From Clostridia bacterium (GTDB taxonomy: Bacteria > Bacillota > Clostridia > Oscillospirales > Acutalibacteraceae), in assembly GCA_017625435.1 (NCBI GenBank), contig JAGAKX010000011.1, forward strand, positions 162,317 through 226,316: DNA of 64,000 bases, given 5' to 3'. The first letter of the stretch is position 1, and every line of letters starts with the position of its first letter. The position numbers were made by a program, and so were the translations under genes. The notes under the pieces were generated by a model. That model did not search any database, had not been told where the DNA came from, and saw nothing but the letters and a program-made list of their open reading frames with translations. Shown here in pieces: positions 54,412 through 63,467 of this stretch.

Positions 54412-55155
54412 CTATTTATAAATATTGACTTTAAGCTTCAGTCTGCCTTTTTTTGTAGAAGAAACCTCTTTCTCAAAAATGAATTTGCCGAAGCCTCTTA
54501 CGGAAACCGTGTCCGAGGGCTTTAACTGCTTTGACGGATTTTCGAGAAGTGCGGAGTTGAGAAAAACCTTTTTACTTTCAAAAAGACTGTCAGCGGTGCT
54601 TCTTGAAAGATTATATACCGCGGCTGTCACACAGTCGGCACGAAGGGAAGATGAGATAATATCTCTTTCCTCAAGAGTAAAAAGGCTGTCTGTTTTTGTA
54701 AATTCACTCTTTTCGCATTTTACGGATGTGTGCTTTACCCGCGTGAGGTTTTCGCATATAAAATCACTCATTTTTCTTGTTACGAAGACGAATGCCGTGC
54801 TGTCATTAATTACAATATCGCCGATGTGCTCTCTTTCTATTGACAGGTTCATAATTGAACCGAGAATGTCACGGTGGGTGAGTGCCTCGGCGAATTTTAT
54901 ATTAAGAGGCTCGATTTTTACACAGTCAATGGGGAAGTCCTCGCTGTAATAAAGCTCATTTTCGTCACCGAAGCGTGCTATTTGTCTTTCTGTACCCTCG
55001 GTGCCGCCGAAAAGCTCAAAATGTGTAAGTGTATTTCTGTGAATATTCAGTTCGCTTATTTCTTCACCGTTCATAAAGTTTGTAAAGGTAAAAATGCACT
55101 TGTCTTCACTTCTTTTTGAAAGGTCTCTTATGTGGTCGATAAAAAAGCTGTCCAT
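54412..55155 (-). CDS. S4-domain RNA-binding protein, YlmH family
   Basis: 247 residues. Related to B. subtilis YlmH (RqcP2), a ribosome-associated S4 protein connected with nascent-chain quality control. The central part has LTHRDILGSIMNLSIEREHI followed by GDIVINDSTAFVFVTRKMSD near 100-125, the family hallmark. The C-terminal S4 domain starts near 180 with SLRADCVTAAVYNLSRSTAD and continues VFLNSALLENPSKQLKPSDT, VSVRGFGKFIFE. ATG 55155 has CGGAG seven bases upstream. In many Firmicutes this gene sits beside divIVA and the ftsZ cluster; here it is alone. Confidence 0.88.
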   Translation of the reverse strand: MDSFFIDHIRDLSKRSEDKCIFTFTNFMNGEEISELNIHRNTLTHFELFGGTEGTERQIARFGDENELYYSEDFPIDCVKIEPLNIKFAEALTHRDILGSIMNLSIEREHIGDIVINDSTAFVFVTRKMSDFICENLTRVKHTSVKCEKSEFTKTDSLFTLEERDIISSSLRADCVTAAVYNLSRSTADSLFESKKVFLNSALLENPSKQLKPSDTVSVRGFGKFIFEKEVSSTKKGRLKLKVNIYK

Positions 55156-55247
55156 AGATTTTCTCCGTAGTTTTATGCTTTAATAATAGCATAAAAAATA
55201 ATAAAATCAATTATTAATTAGTTTGATATATAAATACATTTTTATAA

Positions 55248-55276
55248 TTGACTTCATCGCTTTAGTATGCTAAAAT
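55248..55276 (+). promoter_or_regulatory. Promoter of his operon
   Basis: TTGACT (55248-55253), a 17-bp spacer, and TAAAAT (55271-55276), 30 bp before the first gene. Confidence 0.75.
55261..55274 (+). promoter_or_regulatory. Candidate HisR/YerC operator
   Basis: Inverted repeat TTTAG-TATG-CTAAA covering the spacer and the -10 box of the his promoter. TrpR-superfamily proteins bind short palindromes with CTA/TAG half-sites, and a YerC-type member is the next gene, so this is a plausible repressor site. Confidence 0.5.
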
Positions 55277-55306
55277 GGTGAAAAATTTGTAAAAAGAGTG
55301 AAGCTT

Positions 55307-55603
55307 ATGAATAACGATCATCATCTCTGCACAACAGAGCTCTATAAAGCAATATTAAGCCTTGAAACCGAAGAGGAGTGCGCCGCATTTTTCAGCGATA
55401 TCTGCACAATTCAGGAGCTTGAAGCCTTTGTTCAGCGCCTTGAGGTTGCAAAGCAGCTGCTGAGCGGAAATAATTATAACGACATTTCAAAGTCCGTAGG
55501 CACAAGCACGGCCACAATATGCAGAGTTGCAAAGTGCATAAAGTACGGAGACGGCGGCTACAGCACCGTCTTATCAAGAATAAATAACGAGGAAGAAAAA
55601 TGA
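55307..55603 (+). CDS. TrpR-superfamily regulator, YerC/YecD type (probable HisR)
   Basis: 98 residues of the TrpR-like helix-turn-helix family. SLETEEECAAFFSDICTIQE followed by LEAFVQRLEVAKQLLSGNNY and NDISKSVGTSTATICRVAKC gives the reader region and the recognition helix. YerC/YecD proteins are predicted histidine-responsive repressors (HisR) in Firmicutes, and this one heads the his operon and overlaps hisZ by four bases (ATGA). A palindrome sits over its promoter. ATG 55307 has GAGTG six bases upstream; GTG 55298 is less likely. Confidence 0.85.
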   Translation: MNNDHHLCTTELYKAILSLETEEECAAFFSDICTIQELEAFVQRLEVAKQLLSGNNYNDISKSVGTSTATICRVAKCIKYGDGGYSTVLSRINNEEEK

Positions 55604-56697
55604 TAAACGAAGCATTACTTAAAAACGAAGAGCTTGCCGTTTTCAGACTGCGCTCCCTTTATTCGGATTTCGGATACACGCAGTACAAAATGAGCAAGTT
55701 TGAGGAATATGACCTTTATGTAAGAAATAAGGATTTTCTTATTTCCGACAGGGTAATTACTTTTACCGATACAAACGGAAAGCTCCTTGCCCTGAAGCCC
55801 GACGTTACTCTTTCAATTATAACCAACCTCGGCAAAAGCATTGAGGGAATACATAAAATGTATTATAACGAAAATGTTTACCGTGTGTCGGGTGCTACGG
55901 GAAGATTCAAGGAGATTATGCAGACCGGTCTTGAATGTATCGGAAATATCGGTATATATGAGACGGCAGAGGTACTTTACCTTGCAATAAAGAGTCTCGC
56001 ACTTACAGACAGTAATTACAGACTTGAAATCGCACACGCTTCTCTTCTTTCGGAGCTTCTTATGTCAAACGGTATCGGTAAAGATATTTTGGGTGAAGTG
56101 CTTGAGGCAGTTAGAATCAAAAGCTCGGGTCTTACGGATAATCTTCTGAAGACTGAGAAAATAAATGAAGGTCAGGCGCAGCTTATTTCCGTTCTTTGCC
56201 GTAATTTTCCGGATTTTTCATCCTTTGCTTCAGCCGTTGCTCCCTTTGTTACGGATGGTGAGTGCGAAAAGCTTTTCGGGGAATTCAGGGATATCGTAAT
56301 TTCCTGCGAAAACGAAGAAACAAAGGGAAGAATCGGCATAAACTTCTCCCTTGCAAGTGACGCGGGCTATTACAGCGGTATCGTATTCAAGGGCTTTATA
56401 AACGGAATTCCCCAGAGTGTGCTGTCCGGCGGTCAGTACGATAAGCTTATGGAAAAGCTCGGTAACAAGGGCGGAGCGGTAGGCTTTGCCGTATATCTTG
56501 ACAGCTTTGAACGTTTCGGCGAAAAGGCAGACGAGTATGATGTTGACACGGTGCTTCTCGTAAGCGGTAAGGATTCTCCTGCAGATATACTTAAAACTGC
56601 CGAGACAATAAGAAGCACGGGTGAAAGTGTATGTGTTCTTAAAACGATTCCGGCGAATTTAAGGTACCGCCGTGTGTTGAATGTGGAGGGCTTATAA
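55600..56697 (+). CDS. hisZ: ATP phosphoribosyltransferase regulatory subunit
   Basis: 365 residues. HisRS-like paralogue that lacks aminoacylation and instead activates the short HisG catalytic subunit. It shows class II synthetase-like motifs: FEEYDLYVRNKDFLISDRVI, then LALKPDVTLSIITNL near 65, YYNENVYRVSGATGRFKEIM then QTGLECIG near 88-115, and VLSGGQYDKLMEKLGNKGGA then VGFAVYLD near 270. It overlaps the regulator gene before it and hisG after it (one base). Its presence fits the 212-residue HisG downstream. Confidence 0.94.
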   Translation: MINEALLKNEELAVFRLRSLYSDFGYTQYKMSKFEEYDLYVRNKDFLISDRVITFTDTNGKLLALKPDVTLSIITNLGKSIEGIHKMYYNENVYRVSGATGRFKEIMQTGLECIGNIGIYETAEVLYLAIKSLALTDSNYRLEIAHASLLSELLMSNGIGKDILGEVLEAVRIKSSGLTDNLLKTEKINEGQAQLISVLCRNFPDFSSFASAVAPFVTDGECEKLFGEFRDIVISCENEETKGRIGINFSLASDAGYYSGIVFKGFINGIPQSVLSGGQYDKLMEKLGNKGGAVGFAVYLDSFERFGEKADEYDVDTVLLVSGKDSPADILKTAETIRSTGESVCVLKTIPANLRYRRVLNVEGL

Positions 56698-57335
56698 TGG
56701 ACTGGATAAATGTTGCCCTGCCCAAAGGCAGACTTGGTGAAAAGGTTTACGATATATTTGAAAAAGCAGGCTTCGAGTGTCCTGCAATAAAGGAGAACAA
56801 CAGAAAGCTTACCTTTGAAAATCCCGAAAAGAAAATAAGATATTTCTGGGTAAAGCCCTCTGATGTTGCAATATACGTTGAAAGGGGAGCTGCAGATATC
56901 GGTGTTGCAGGCAAGGATATTCTTCTTGAATACGAGCCTGATGTGTATGAGCTTTCCGATCTTAAAATGGGTGTGTGCCGTATGGCAGTAGCCGCACCCG
57001 AAAATTTCCGTGACGATAAGTCAAAAACACTTAAGGTTGCTACAAAGTTTTCAAATATAGCTTCATCTTATTATGCTTCAATGTGCCGTGATATTGACAT
57101 AATCCACCTTAACGGCTCAATAGAGCTGGCTCCCATTCTGGGACTTTCCGATGTTATAGTTGATATTGTGGAAACAGGCAAAACCCTTCTTGAAAACGGT
57201 CTTGTCCCCTATGAAACGATAGTTCCCATAAGTGCAAGGCTTATTTCAAACAAGGCAAGTTATACCTTCAAAACAGATAAAATCAATGAAATAAAAAATG
57301 CTATGGAAGAATATGTGAGGAACCGTAATGATTAA
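56697..57335 (+). CDS. hisG: ATP phosphoribosyltransferase, short form
   Basis: First step of histidine synthesis, joining ATP and PRPP. 212 residues: the short form that lacks the C-terminal regulatory domain and needs HisZ. Motifs are VALPKGRLGEKVYDIFEKAG at the start, the PRPP-side ERGAADIGVAGKDILLEYEP near 60, VATKFSNIASSYY near 105, and IELAPILGLSDVIVDIVETG then KTL near 142. ATG 56697 overlaps the hisZ stop by one base; its own stop overlaps hisD by 8 bases. Confidence 0.97.
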   Translation: MDWINVALPKGRLGEKVYDIFEKAGFECPAIKENNRKLTFENPEKKIRYFWVKPSDVAIYVERGAADIGVAGKDILLEYEPDVYELSDLKMGVCRMAVAAPENFRDDKSKTLKVATKFSNIASSYYASMCRDIDIIHLNGSIELAPILGLSDVIVDIVETGKTLLENGLVPYETIVPISARLISNKASYTFKTDKINEIKNAMEEYVRNRND

Positions 57336-58611
57336 AATATACGAATATTCGGCACTTGATAACGACGAAATTTTTGACCGTGCAAATCCCACGGGAGATG
57401 TTTCAGGAATAGTTTCCGATATTATAGAAGATGTAAAGGCAAACGGTGATGAGGCACTTTTCAGATACTGTGAAAAGTTCGATAAAGCAAAGCTTTCCTC
57501 TCTCGAAGTTACCAATGAGGAAATCGAAGAAGCTTTCAGCGCCGTTGAACCTGAATTTATAAGAATAATAGAAAAGGCCGCAGAAAATATAAGAGAATTT
57601 CACACTCTTCAGAAGAGAAACAGCTTTGTCGTAAATACCGACAGAACGGGTGTTGTAATCGGTCAGAAGGTAATTCCCATTGAAAAGGCAGGTCTTTACG
57701 TGCCCGGCGGTACGGCGGCTTACCCCTCTACGGTTTTGATGGATTCCATTCCTGCAAAAATTGCAGGCTGTAAGGAAATCTGCATCTGTACGCCTCCCTC
57801 GGCTGACGGTAAGGTAAATCCCGTAATCTTAGCCGCCGCAAAAATCGCAGGTGTTGACCGTATTTTTAAAGTAGGCGGCGCTCAGGCAATTGCAGCCCTT
57901 GCATACGGCACCGAAACCGTTCCGAAGGTTGATAAAATCGTAGGTCCCGGCAATGCCTTTGTTGCAGAGGCAAAGCGTCAGGTTTACGGTATGGTATCAA
58001 TTGATATGATAGCAGGTCCCAGCGAAATACTTGTTATTGCCGACAAGAATTCAAATCCCGAATATGTTGCCGCAGACCTTCTTTCCCAGGCTGAGCACGA
58101 TAAGAACGCAAGTGCCGTGCTTGTAACCGAATCAAAGGAATTAGCCGAAAAGGTATCCTCTGAGCTGGAAAGACAGATTCCTCTTTTACAGCGAGAGGAA
58201 ATCGCAAGAACGTCAATTGATAATAACGGTAAAATCATTGTTGCCCCCGATATCGAAACGGGTATTAAAATCGCAAACGAAATTGCTCCCGAGCATCTTG
58301 AACTTTGCCTTGATGACCCCTTCGAATATCTTGATTCAATTAAAAATGCAGGCAGTATTTTTATGGGAAGATATTGTCCCGAGGCATTAGGTGATTATTT
58401 TGCAGGTCCCAACCATACCCTTCCCACAAGCGGCACGGCAAGATTCTCAAGTCCATTGTCCGTTGATGATTTCGTAAAGAAAACACAGTTTACCTACTAC
58501 ACAAAGGATGCACTTTCAGAGGTTTATATGGATATTGCATATTTTGCAAACAAGGAAGGACTTGAAGCACACGCAAAGAGTGCTACCGTCAGATTTGAGG
58601 AGATAAAATGA
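57328..58611 (+). CDS. hisD: Histidinol dehydrogenase
   Basis: Zinc enzyme that oxidises histidinol to histidine in two NAD-dependent steps, the end of the pathway. 427 residues, normal length. Family motifs: AGLYVPGGTAAYPSTVLMDS near 127, VGGAQAIAALAYGTETVPKV near 183, DKIVGPGNAFVAEAKRQVYG near 205, MIAGPSEILVIAD near 228, EIAPEHLELCLDD near 320 and GPNHTLPTSGTARFSSPLSV near 362. It overlaps hisG at its start and hisC at its end by a few bases. Confidence 0.98.
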   Translation: MIKIYEYSALDNDEIFDRANPTGDVSGIVSDIIEDVKANGDEALFRYCEKFDKAKLSSLEVTNEEIEEAFSAVEPEFIRIIEKAAENIREFHTLQKRNSFVVNTDRTGVVIGQKVIPIEKAGLYVPGGTAAYPSTVLMDSIPAKIAGCKEICICTPPSADGKVNPVILAAAKIAGVDRIFKVGGAQAIAALAYGTETVPKVDKIVGPGNAFVAEAKRQVYGMVSIDMIAGPSEILVIADKNSNPEYVAADLLSQAEHDKNASAVLVTESKELAEKVSSELERQIPLLQREEIARTSIDNNGKIIVAPDIETGIKIANEIAPEHLELCLDDPFEYLDSIKNAGSIFMGRYCPEALGDYFAGPNHTLPTSGTARFSSPLSVDDFVKKTQFTYYTKDALSEVYMDIAYFANKEGLEAHAKSATVRFEEIK

Positions 58612-59675
58612 GCAGATTTTTAAGTAATTTATATTCTTCCCTTAAAGAATACGTCCCCGGTGAACAGCCTCAGGACAAAAAATATGTTAAACTCAATACA
58701 AATGAATCCCCGTTTCCTCCCTCTCCCGGAGTAATTGAAGCGGTAACGGATGAAAAAATAGAAAAGCTCTGTCTTTACTGTGACCCCGAAAGCAAGCTGC
58801 TTAAACAAAAGCTTGCCGAAAACTATTCCCTTGAGCCGAAAAATGTTTTCGTTGCAAACGGTTCCGATGACATACTGAATTTTGCGTTTATGGCTTTTGC
58901 CCGTGAAAACGGAGCTGCTTTCCCCGATATTTCTTACGGCTTTTATCCCGTTTTTGCGGATTTATATAACGTAAATGCAGAAATTATTCCTCTTGAGGAC
59001 GACTTTTCGATTGATGCGGAAAAATACGTTGACTGCGGAAAAATGGTCGTAATAGCAAACCCCAATGCTCCCACGGGAAAGGTGCTTACAAGGGAGGAAA
59101 TCGAAAAAATCATCGCTTCAAATCCCGGAAACGTGGTGCTGATAGATGAAGCTTATGTTGATTTCGGCGGTGAGAGTGTCGTTGATTTGGTAAAGAAGTA
59201 TGACAATCTTCTTGTTGTCGGGACCTTCTCAAAATCCCGCTCAATGGCAGGTGCAAGGCTGGGCTTTGCCTTCGCAAATGAAGAAATTATAAAGGACCTT
59301 GAAAAAATCAAGTATTCTACTAATCCCTACAATATTAACAGCCTTACTCAGCTTATGGGTATAAAGGCTTTGGAAGAGCAGGAATACTACGATAAAAACT
59401 GTAAGATTATTGCCGAAAACCGGGAATTTACGGTAGCGGAGCTTCAAAAAATCGGCTTTACCGTAATACCCTCAAAGGCAAACTTCATTTTCGCTAAGCA
59501 CAAAAATATAAGCGGCGAAAGGATTTATCTGAAGCTTAAAGACAAGGGTGTACTTGTAAGACACTTTACTTCCGAAAGAATAAAGGACCACAACAGAATT
59601 ACCATAGGCACAAAGGAGCAGATGGAAATTCTTATTGAAAAGCTTATTGAGATCATAAAGGAGGAAGAGGTATGA
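58608..59675 (+). CDS. hisC: Histidinol-phosphate aminotransferase
   Basis: PLP-dependent aminotransferase that makes histidinol phosphate from imidazole-acetol phosphate. 355 residues. Motifs are YVKLNTNESPFPPSPGV near 25, FVANGSDDILNFAFMAFARE near 80, IANPNAPTGKVLTREEIEKI near 150, VLIDEAYVDFGGES near 178 and the PLP lysine in VGTFSKSRSMAGARLGFAFA near 205-210. ATG 58608 overlaps the hisD stop (ATGA type) and the end overlaps hisB by four bases. Confidence 0.96.
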   Translation: MSRFLSNLYSSLKEYVPGEQPQDKKYVKLNTNESPFPPSPGVIEAVTDEKIEKLCLYCDPESKLLKQKLAENYSLEPKNVFVANGSDDILNFAFMAFARENGAAFPDISYGFYPVFADLYNVNAEIIPLEDDFSIDAEKYVDCGKMVVIANPNAPTGKVLTREEIEKIIASNPGNVVLIDEAYVDFGGESVVDLVKKYDNLLVVGTFSKSRSMAGARLGFAFANEEIIKDLEKIKYSTNPYNINSLTQLMGIKALEEQEYYDKNCKIIAENREFTVAELQKIGFTVIPSKANFIFAKHKNISGERIYLKLKDKGVLVRHFTSERIKDHNRITIGTKEQMEILIEKLIEIIKEEEV

Positions 59676-60262
59676 GGACTGCTGAAATAATAAGAAAAAC
59701 CGCCGAAACGGATATTGAATTAAAGCTCTCCCTTGACGGAAAAGGGGAAAGCGTTATAAATACGGGCTGCGGCTTTCTTGATCATATGCTGACCCTTTTT
59801 GCAAAGCACGGCAGATTTGATTTAACTGTTACCTGTAAGGGCGACACTCAGGTTGACTATCACCACTCGGCAGAGGATATCGGTATTGCTCTGGGCTCTG
59901 CCTTCTCCGAAGCCCTTTTCGATATGAAGGGAATAAAAAGATATGCCGATATTATTCTTCCTATGGATGAAGCGCTGATTCTCGAGGCTATTGATGTTTC
60001 AGGCAGAAGCTACCTTGCTTTTGATGCAGAAATGCCCACCTCTAAAGTAGGGGATTTTGATACAGAGCTTGTTGAGGAGTTTTTCTTGGCATTCGTAAGA
60101 AAAGCAGGGGTTACCCTTCACATAAAAATGCTTTCGGGAAAAAATTCCCACCATATAATTGAAGGTATTTTCAAGGCCTTCGGAAGAATTATGAATGAAG
60201 CTACGGCTATAGACGAAAAATACAAGGACGAAATTCCTTCCACAAAAGGAATGCTGGTTTAA
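59672..60262 (+). CDS. hisB: Imidazoleglycerol-phosphate dehydratase
   Basis: Manganese-dependent dehydratase, monofunctional (no N-terminal histidinol phosphatase). 196 residues. Signature motifs are GCGFLDHMLTLFAKHGRFDL near 31, VDYHHSAEDIGIALGSAF near 66, MDEALILEAIDVSGRSYLAF near 101 and the second HH in LSGKNSHHIIEGIFKAFGRI near 150. Overlaps hisC by four bases. A separate histidinol phosphatase must be encoded elsewhere, as none is in the operon. Confidence 0.97.
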   Translation: MRTAEIIRKTAETDIELKLSLDGKGESVINTGCGFLDHMLTLFAKHGRFDLTVTCKGDTQVDYHHSAEDIGIALGSAFSEALFDMKGIKRYADIILPMDEALILEAIDVSGRSYLAFDAEMPTSKVGDFDTELVEEFFLAFVRKAGVTLHIKMLSGKNSHHIIEGIFKAFGRIMNEATAIDEKYKDEIPSTKGMLV

Positions 60263-60264
60263 TT

Positions 60265-60885
60265 ATGATAGCAATTGTAGATTACGGTGTGGGAAATCTC
60301 TTTTCCCTTCGCTCATCCTTTAAGGCAATCGGTGCTGATGCCGTTTTTACCTCGGATGAAAAAATAATAAAAAGCGCCGATAAAATTCTTCTCCCCGGTG
60401 TGGGTGCATTTGAGGATGCCGCAAAAAAGCTTCGGGATACGGGCCTTAGCGAGGTGGTTGTCTCTCAGGTAAAGGAGGGAAAGCCGCTTCTGGGAATCTG
60501 TCTCGGTATGCAGCTTCTATTTGAAAGAAGCTTTGAATTCGGCTGTCACGAGGGCTTAGGTCTCATTCCCGGAGATATAGTGCCCTTTGAAGGAAAAATT
60601 GATAAGTCCCTTAAAATTCCCGAAATCGGCTGGAATCAGCTGACCCTCAATAAGGTTTCTCCTTTATATAAGGATTTTACGGGCGGTGAATTCGTTTATT
60701 TCGTGCACTCATACTATGCGGAATGTGACAAAAATTACGTTTCCGCATTTTCGGAGTATGATGTTGTTTTCCCTGCCTCCGTTGAATATGAAAATGTTTT
60801 CGGCTGTCAGTTTCATCCCGAAAAAAGCGGAAAAACAGGGCTCAAAATTCTCGAAAACTTCTGTAAGGCAGGGGAGACATTATGA
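60265..60885 (+). CDS. hisH: Imidazole glycerol phosphate synthase, glutaminase subunit
   Basis: Class I amidotransferase that supplies ammonia to HisF. 206 residues. It starts IAIVDYGVGNLFSLRSSFKA. The oxyanion and catalytic Cys motif is GKPLLGICLGMQLLFERSFE near 73-82, and the His-Glu pair is in FGCQFHPEKSGKTGLKILEN near 186. The gap from hisB is two bases; its stop overlaps hisA by four bases. Confidence 0.96.
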   Translation: MIAIVDYGVGNLFSLRSSFKAIGADAVFTSDEKIIKSADKILLPGVGAFEDAAKKLRDTGLSEVVVSQVKEGKPLLGICLGMQLLFERSFEFGCHEGLGLIPGDIVPFEGKIDKSLKIPEIGWNQLTLNKVSPLYKDFTGGEFVYFVHSYYAECDKNYVSAFSEYDVVFPASVEYENVFGCQFHPEKSGKTGLKILENFCKAGETL

Positions 60886-61595
60886 TAATTTTACCTGCAA
60901 TAGATTTATACGACAAAAAAGCGGTACGTCTTTATAAGGGTGATTATTCGCAGATGACCGTTTATTCCGAAAATCCCGTCGAAATTGCCCTTGATTTCAA
61001 GAATAAGGGTGCTCAGTTTATTCACCTTGTTGACCTTGAGGGTGCAAAGGACGGTACAACTCCGAATCTACCTGTCGTTGAGAGAATAGTAAAGGAAGCA
61101 GGGCTTAAAGCAGAAATCGGCGGCGGTATCAGAAGCAGGGAAACACTTGAAAAATATATTGCTGCCGGTATTTCCCGTGTTATTTTAGGTACGGCAGCCG
61201 TTACGGACCGTGAATTTCTTTTATGGGCTGTAGAAAAATACGGCGAAAAAATTGCCGTAGGTGCCGATATTAAGGACGGCTTCGTTGCAATCAAGGGTTG
61301 GGTTGAAAAATCTGAGATTTCCTGCGAGGATTTCTTCTCGGATATGGAAAAAATCGGTGTAAAAACAATTATCTGTACGGATATTTCAAAGGACGGTGCC
61401 ATGCAGGGCACAAACAGAGAGCTTTATAAGAGCCTTTCCGAAAAATTCAGTATAGATATAGTAGCCTCGGGCGGTGTCAGCTCCCTTGAGGATATAAAGG
61501 CTTTAAGAGAAATGAAGCTTTACGGTGCAATTGTCGGTAAGGCTTATTACATCGGTGCAATTGACCTTAAAGAGGCAATCGAGCTTGCCCTGTAA
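60882..61595 (+). CDS. hisA: ProFAR isomerase (HisA)
   Basis: TIM-barrel isomerase that converts ProFAR to PRFAR. 237 residues. N-terminal ILPAIDLYDKKAVRLYKGDY carries the first catalytic Asp. FIHLVDLEGAKDGTTPNLPV is near 47, KAEIGGGIRSRETLEKYIAA near 75, and TDISKDGAMQGTNRELYKSL near 166 has the second catalytic Asp. SGGVSSLEDIKAL near 196 is the phosphate site. Overlaps hisH by four bases; hisF begins 10 bp later. Confidence 0.96.
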   Translation: MIILPAIDLYDKKAVRLYKGDYSQMTVYSENPVEIALDFKNKGAQFIHLVDLEGAKDGTTPNLPVVERIVKEAGLKAEIGGGIRSRETLEKYIAAGISRVILGTAAVTDREFLLWAVEKYGEKIAVGADIKDGFVAIKGWVEKSEISCEDFFSDMEKIGVKTIICTDISKDGAMQGTNRELYKSLSEKFSIDIVASGGVSSLEDIKALREMKLYGAIVGKAYYIGAIDLKEAIELAL

Positions 61596-61605
61596 AGGAG
61601 AAAAT

Positions 61606-62364
61606 ATGATAACTAAAAGAATAATTCCCTGTCTTGATGTAAAGGACGGCAGGGTAGTAAAGGGTGTAAATTTCAAGTCCCTTTCAGATGTTAACGACCC
61701 CGTGGAGCTTGCCTCATTTTACAGCGACTGCGGTGCGGATGAGCTTGTTTTTTACGATATAACAGCTTCAGCAGAGGGCAGACAGCTGTTTACGGATATT
61801 CTGCAGAAGGTGGCTTCCACCGTGTTTATACCTCTTACAGTAGGCGGCGGTATCAATACAGTAGCTGATTTTGACAGAGTATTAAAATCGGGTGCCGATA
61901 AGGTAAGCGTAAACTCGGGTGCCATAAGAAATCCCGAACTTATAAGAGAAGCTGCCCGTCTTTACGGCAGTCAGTGTGTGGTAATTTCCGCTGACGTAAA
62001 GCGGGTTGACGGCATTTTCCGTGTATTTTCAAAGGGCGGAAGAGAGCAGACCGACCTCGAAGCAATTGAGTGGATAAAACGGTGCGTTGATATGGGCGCA
62101 GGTGAAGTAGTGCTTAATTCCATTGATACGGACGGTGTGAAAAAGGGCTTTGACCTTGAAATGCTTGAAGCCGTATGCAATGCCGTAAATGTTCCCGTAA
62201 TTGCATCGGGAGGTGCCGGATGTATGAACGACTTTGTGGAGCTTTTCAAAAAGGTTCCGCGTGTTGATGCAGGTCTTGCCGCATCTGTTTTCCATTTCGG
62301 TGAAATTGCAATAGCCGACTTAAAGGCTGAGCTTAAAAAGAACGATATCAGAGTGAGGATATAA
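61606..62364 (+). CDS. hisF: Imidazole glycerol phosphate synthase, cyclase subunit
   Basis: Cyclase that uses ammonia from HisH to form imidazole glycerol phosphate and AICAR. 252 residues. [20 protein letters not shown] at the start holds the catalytic Asp; [20 protein letters not shown] near 80, [10 protein letters not shown] near 101, [20 protein letters not shown] near 168 with the second Asp, and [14 protein letters not shown] near 195 complete the family pattern. The start is ATG 61606 with AAAGGAG upstream; the longer frame starting at 61525 lies inside hisA and is not used. hisIE follows after two bases. Confidence 0.97.
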   Translation: MITKRIIPCLDVKDGRVVKGVNFKSLSDVNDPVELASFYSDCGADELVFYDITASAEGRQLFTDILQKVASTVFIPLTVGGGINTVADFDRVLKSGADKVSVNSGAIRNPELIREAARLYGSQCVVISADVKRVDGIFRVFSKGGREQTDLEAIEWIKRCVDMGAGEVVLNSIDTDGVKKGFDLEMLEAVCNAVNVPVIASGGAGCMNDFVELFKKVPRVDAGLAASVFHFGEIAIADLKAELKKNDIRVRI

Positions 62365-62366
62365 AA

Positions 62367-63026
62367 ATGCTTGATATAAATGCACTTAAATTTGATGAAA
62401 AGGGACTTATCCCTGCAATTGTTGTTGATGCCTGGACAAAAAAGGTGCTGACCCTTGCCTATATGAACCGTGAAAGCCTTGAGATTTCTCTCGAAAAGGG
62501 TCTTACCTGCTTCTACAGCCGTTCAAGAAACGAATTATGGCTTAAGGGTGAGACCAGCGGTAATTATCAGCACATTGTTTCAATTACCGCAGACTGCGAT
62601 AACGATGCTCTTGTGGTTGTAGTTGAAAAGGACGGTCCTGCCTGCCATACGGGTACGGATTCCTGCTTTACAAAGGAAGTTTATCAGAGTGACGAAAAGC
62701 ACGAATTCACGGTAAACGGACTTTATGAGCTTTTGGAGGGCAGAAAAAGAGACCTTCCCGAGGGCTCCTACACTACCTATCTTTTCAGCAAGGGTACCGA
62801 TAAGATTCTCAAGAAAATCGGCGAGGAATGTACCGAGGTCATAATCGCCGGTAAGGCTGACGATAAGGCTGAAACCGTCTATGAAATTGCCGACCTTATG
62901 TACCACACAATGGTGCTTATGGTGAATATGGGAATATCCGTTGAGGATATTCAGAAGGAGCTCGCCTCCCGCCACATTATCGACCATAAAGTAAAACAGG
63001 AAAAAATGACAGGTGATAATAAATAA
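62367..63026 (+). CDS. hisI: Bifunctional phosphoribosyl-AMP cyclohydrolase / phosphoribosyl-ATP pyrophosphatase
   Basis: 219-residue HisI-HisE fusion catalysing steps two and three of the pathway. The N-terminal cyclohydrolase (about 1-115) shows [20 protein letters not shown] then [20 protein letters not shown] and the metal Asp/Cys region [20 protein letters not shown] then TGTDSCF. The C-terminal pyrophosphohydrolase (about 120-215) shows [20 protein letters not shown] then [14 protein letters not shown] and [20 protein letters not shown]. Last gene of the his operon, followed by a terminator. Confidence 0.96.
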   Translation: MLDINALKFDEKGLIPAIVVDAWTKKVLTLAYMNRESLEISLEKGLTCFYSRSRNELWLKGETSGNYQHIVSITADCDNDALVVVVEKDGPACHTGTDSCFTKEVYQSDEKHEFTVNGLYELLEGRKRDLPEGSYTTYLFSKGTDKILKKIGEECTEVIIAGKADDKAETVYEIADLMYHTMVLMVNMGISVEDIQKELASRHIIDHKVKQEKMTGDNK

Positions 63027-63031
63027 AAAAA

Positions 63032-63068
63032 TCCCGTGAAGTCACAAAAGTCTTCACGGACTTTTTTA
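63032..63068 (+). terminator. Terminator of his operon
   Basis: Stem CCGTGAAG/CTTCACGG with a ten-base loop, then ACTTTTTT. The 190 bp between it and the tRNA promoter hold nothing I can identify. Confidence 0.85.
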
Positions 63069-63260
63069 TGATTATGGTATTTATATTGAATTCAGAATTT
63101 CTGTAAGTCTGTCAGCCGTTTGTTATATAGGAACATATCACGGAGATTGTCGCTACATTTAATTAAATCATTTTATGATTGTTCTCTTTTTTTCTTGCAG
63201 AATTGTTGACATCTTTGTATGATTAATTTTGACAAACAAAGTTCACAAGCATAAAAGTAA

Positions 63261-63289
63261 TTGACATCACGGAAAAGTTTTGCTATAAT
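63261..63289 (+). promoter_or_regulatory. Promoter of tRNA-Pro
   Basis: Full consensus TTGACA (63261-63266), a 17-bp spacer, and TATAAT (63284-63289), about 25 bp before the tRNA. Confidence 0.88.
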
Positions 63290-63313
63290 TATGTGGCTTT
63301 ATAAATTACACAT

Positions 63314-63390
63314 CCGGGTGTGGCACAGTTTGGTAGTGCGCTTGGTTCGGGACCAAGAGGTCGTGGGTTCGAATCCCGTCACTCGGACCA
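63314..63390 (+). tRNA. tRNA-Pro (anticodon CGG)
   Basis: Cloverleaf of 77 nt. Acceptor CCGGGTG/CACTCGG (one G-U), D stem GCAC/GTGC, anticodon stem CTTGG/CCAAG with loop TTCGGGA and anticodon CGG (reads CCG), T arm GTGGG-TTCGAAT-CCCGT, discriminator A and encoded CCA. Confidence 0.95.
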
Positions 63391-63391
63391 T

Positions 63392-63432
63392 AGTGAGTAT
63401 TCATAACACAAGTGAATACTCACTTTTCTTTT
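63392..63432 (+). terminator. Terminator after tRNA-Pro
   Basis: Twelve-bp stem AGTGAGTATTCA/TGAATACTCACT beginning two bases after the tRNA, then TTTCTTTTTTT. Confidence 0.9.
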
Positions 63433-63467
63433 TTTACATTTCCTCTAAGTTTAAATTGTTATGTATC

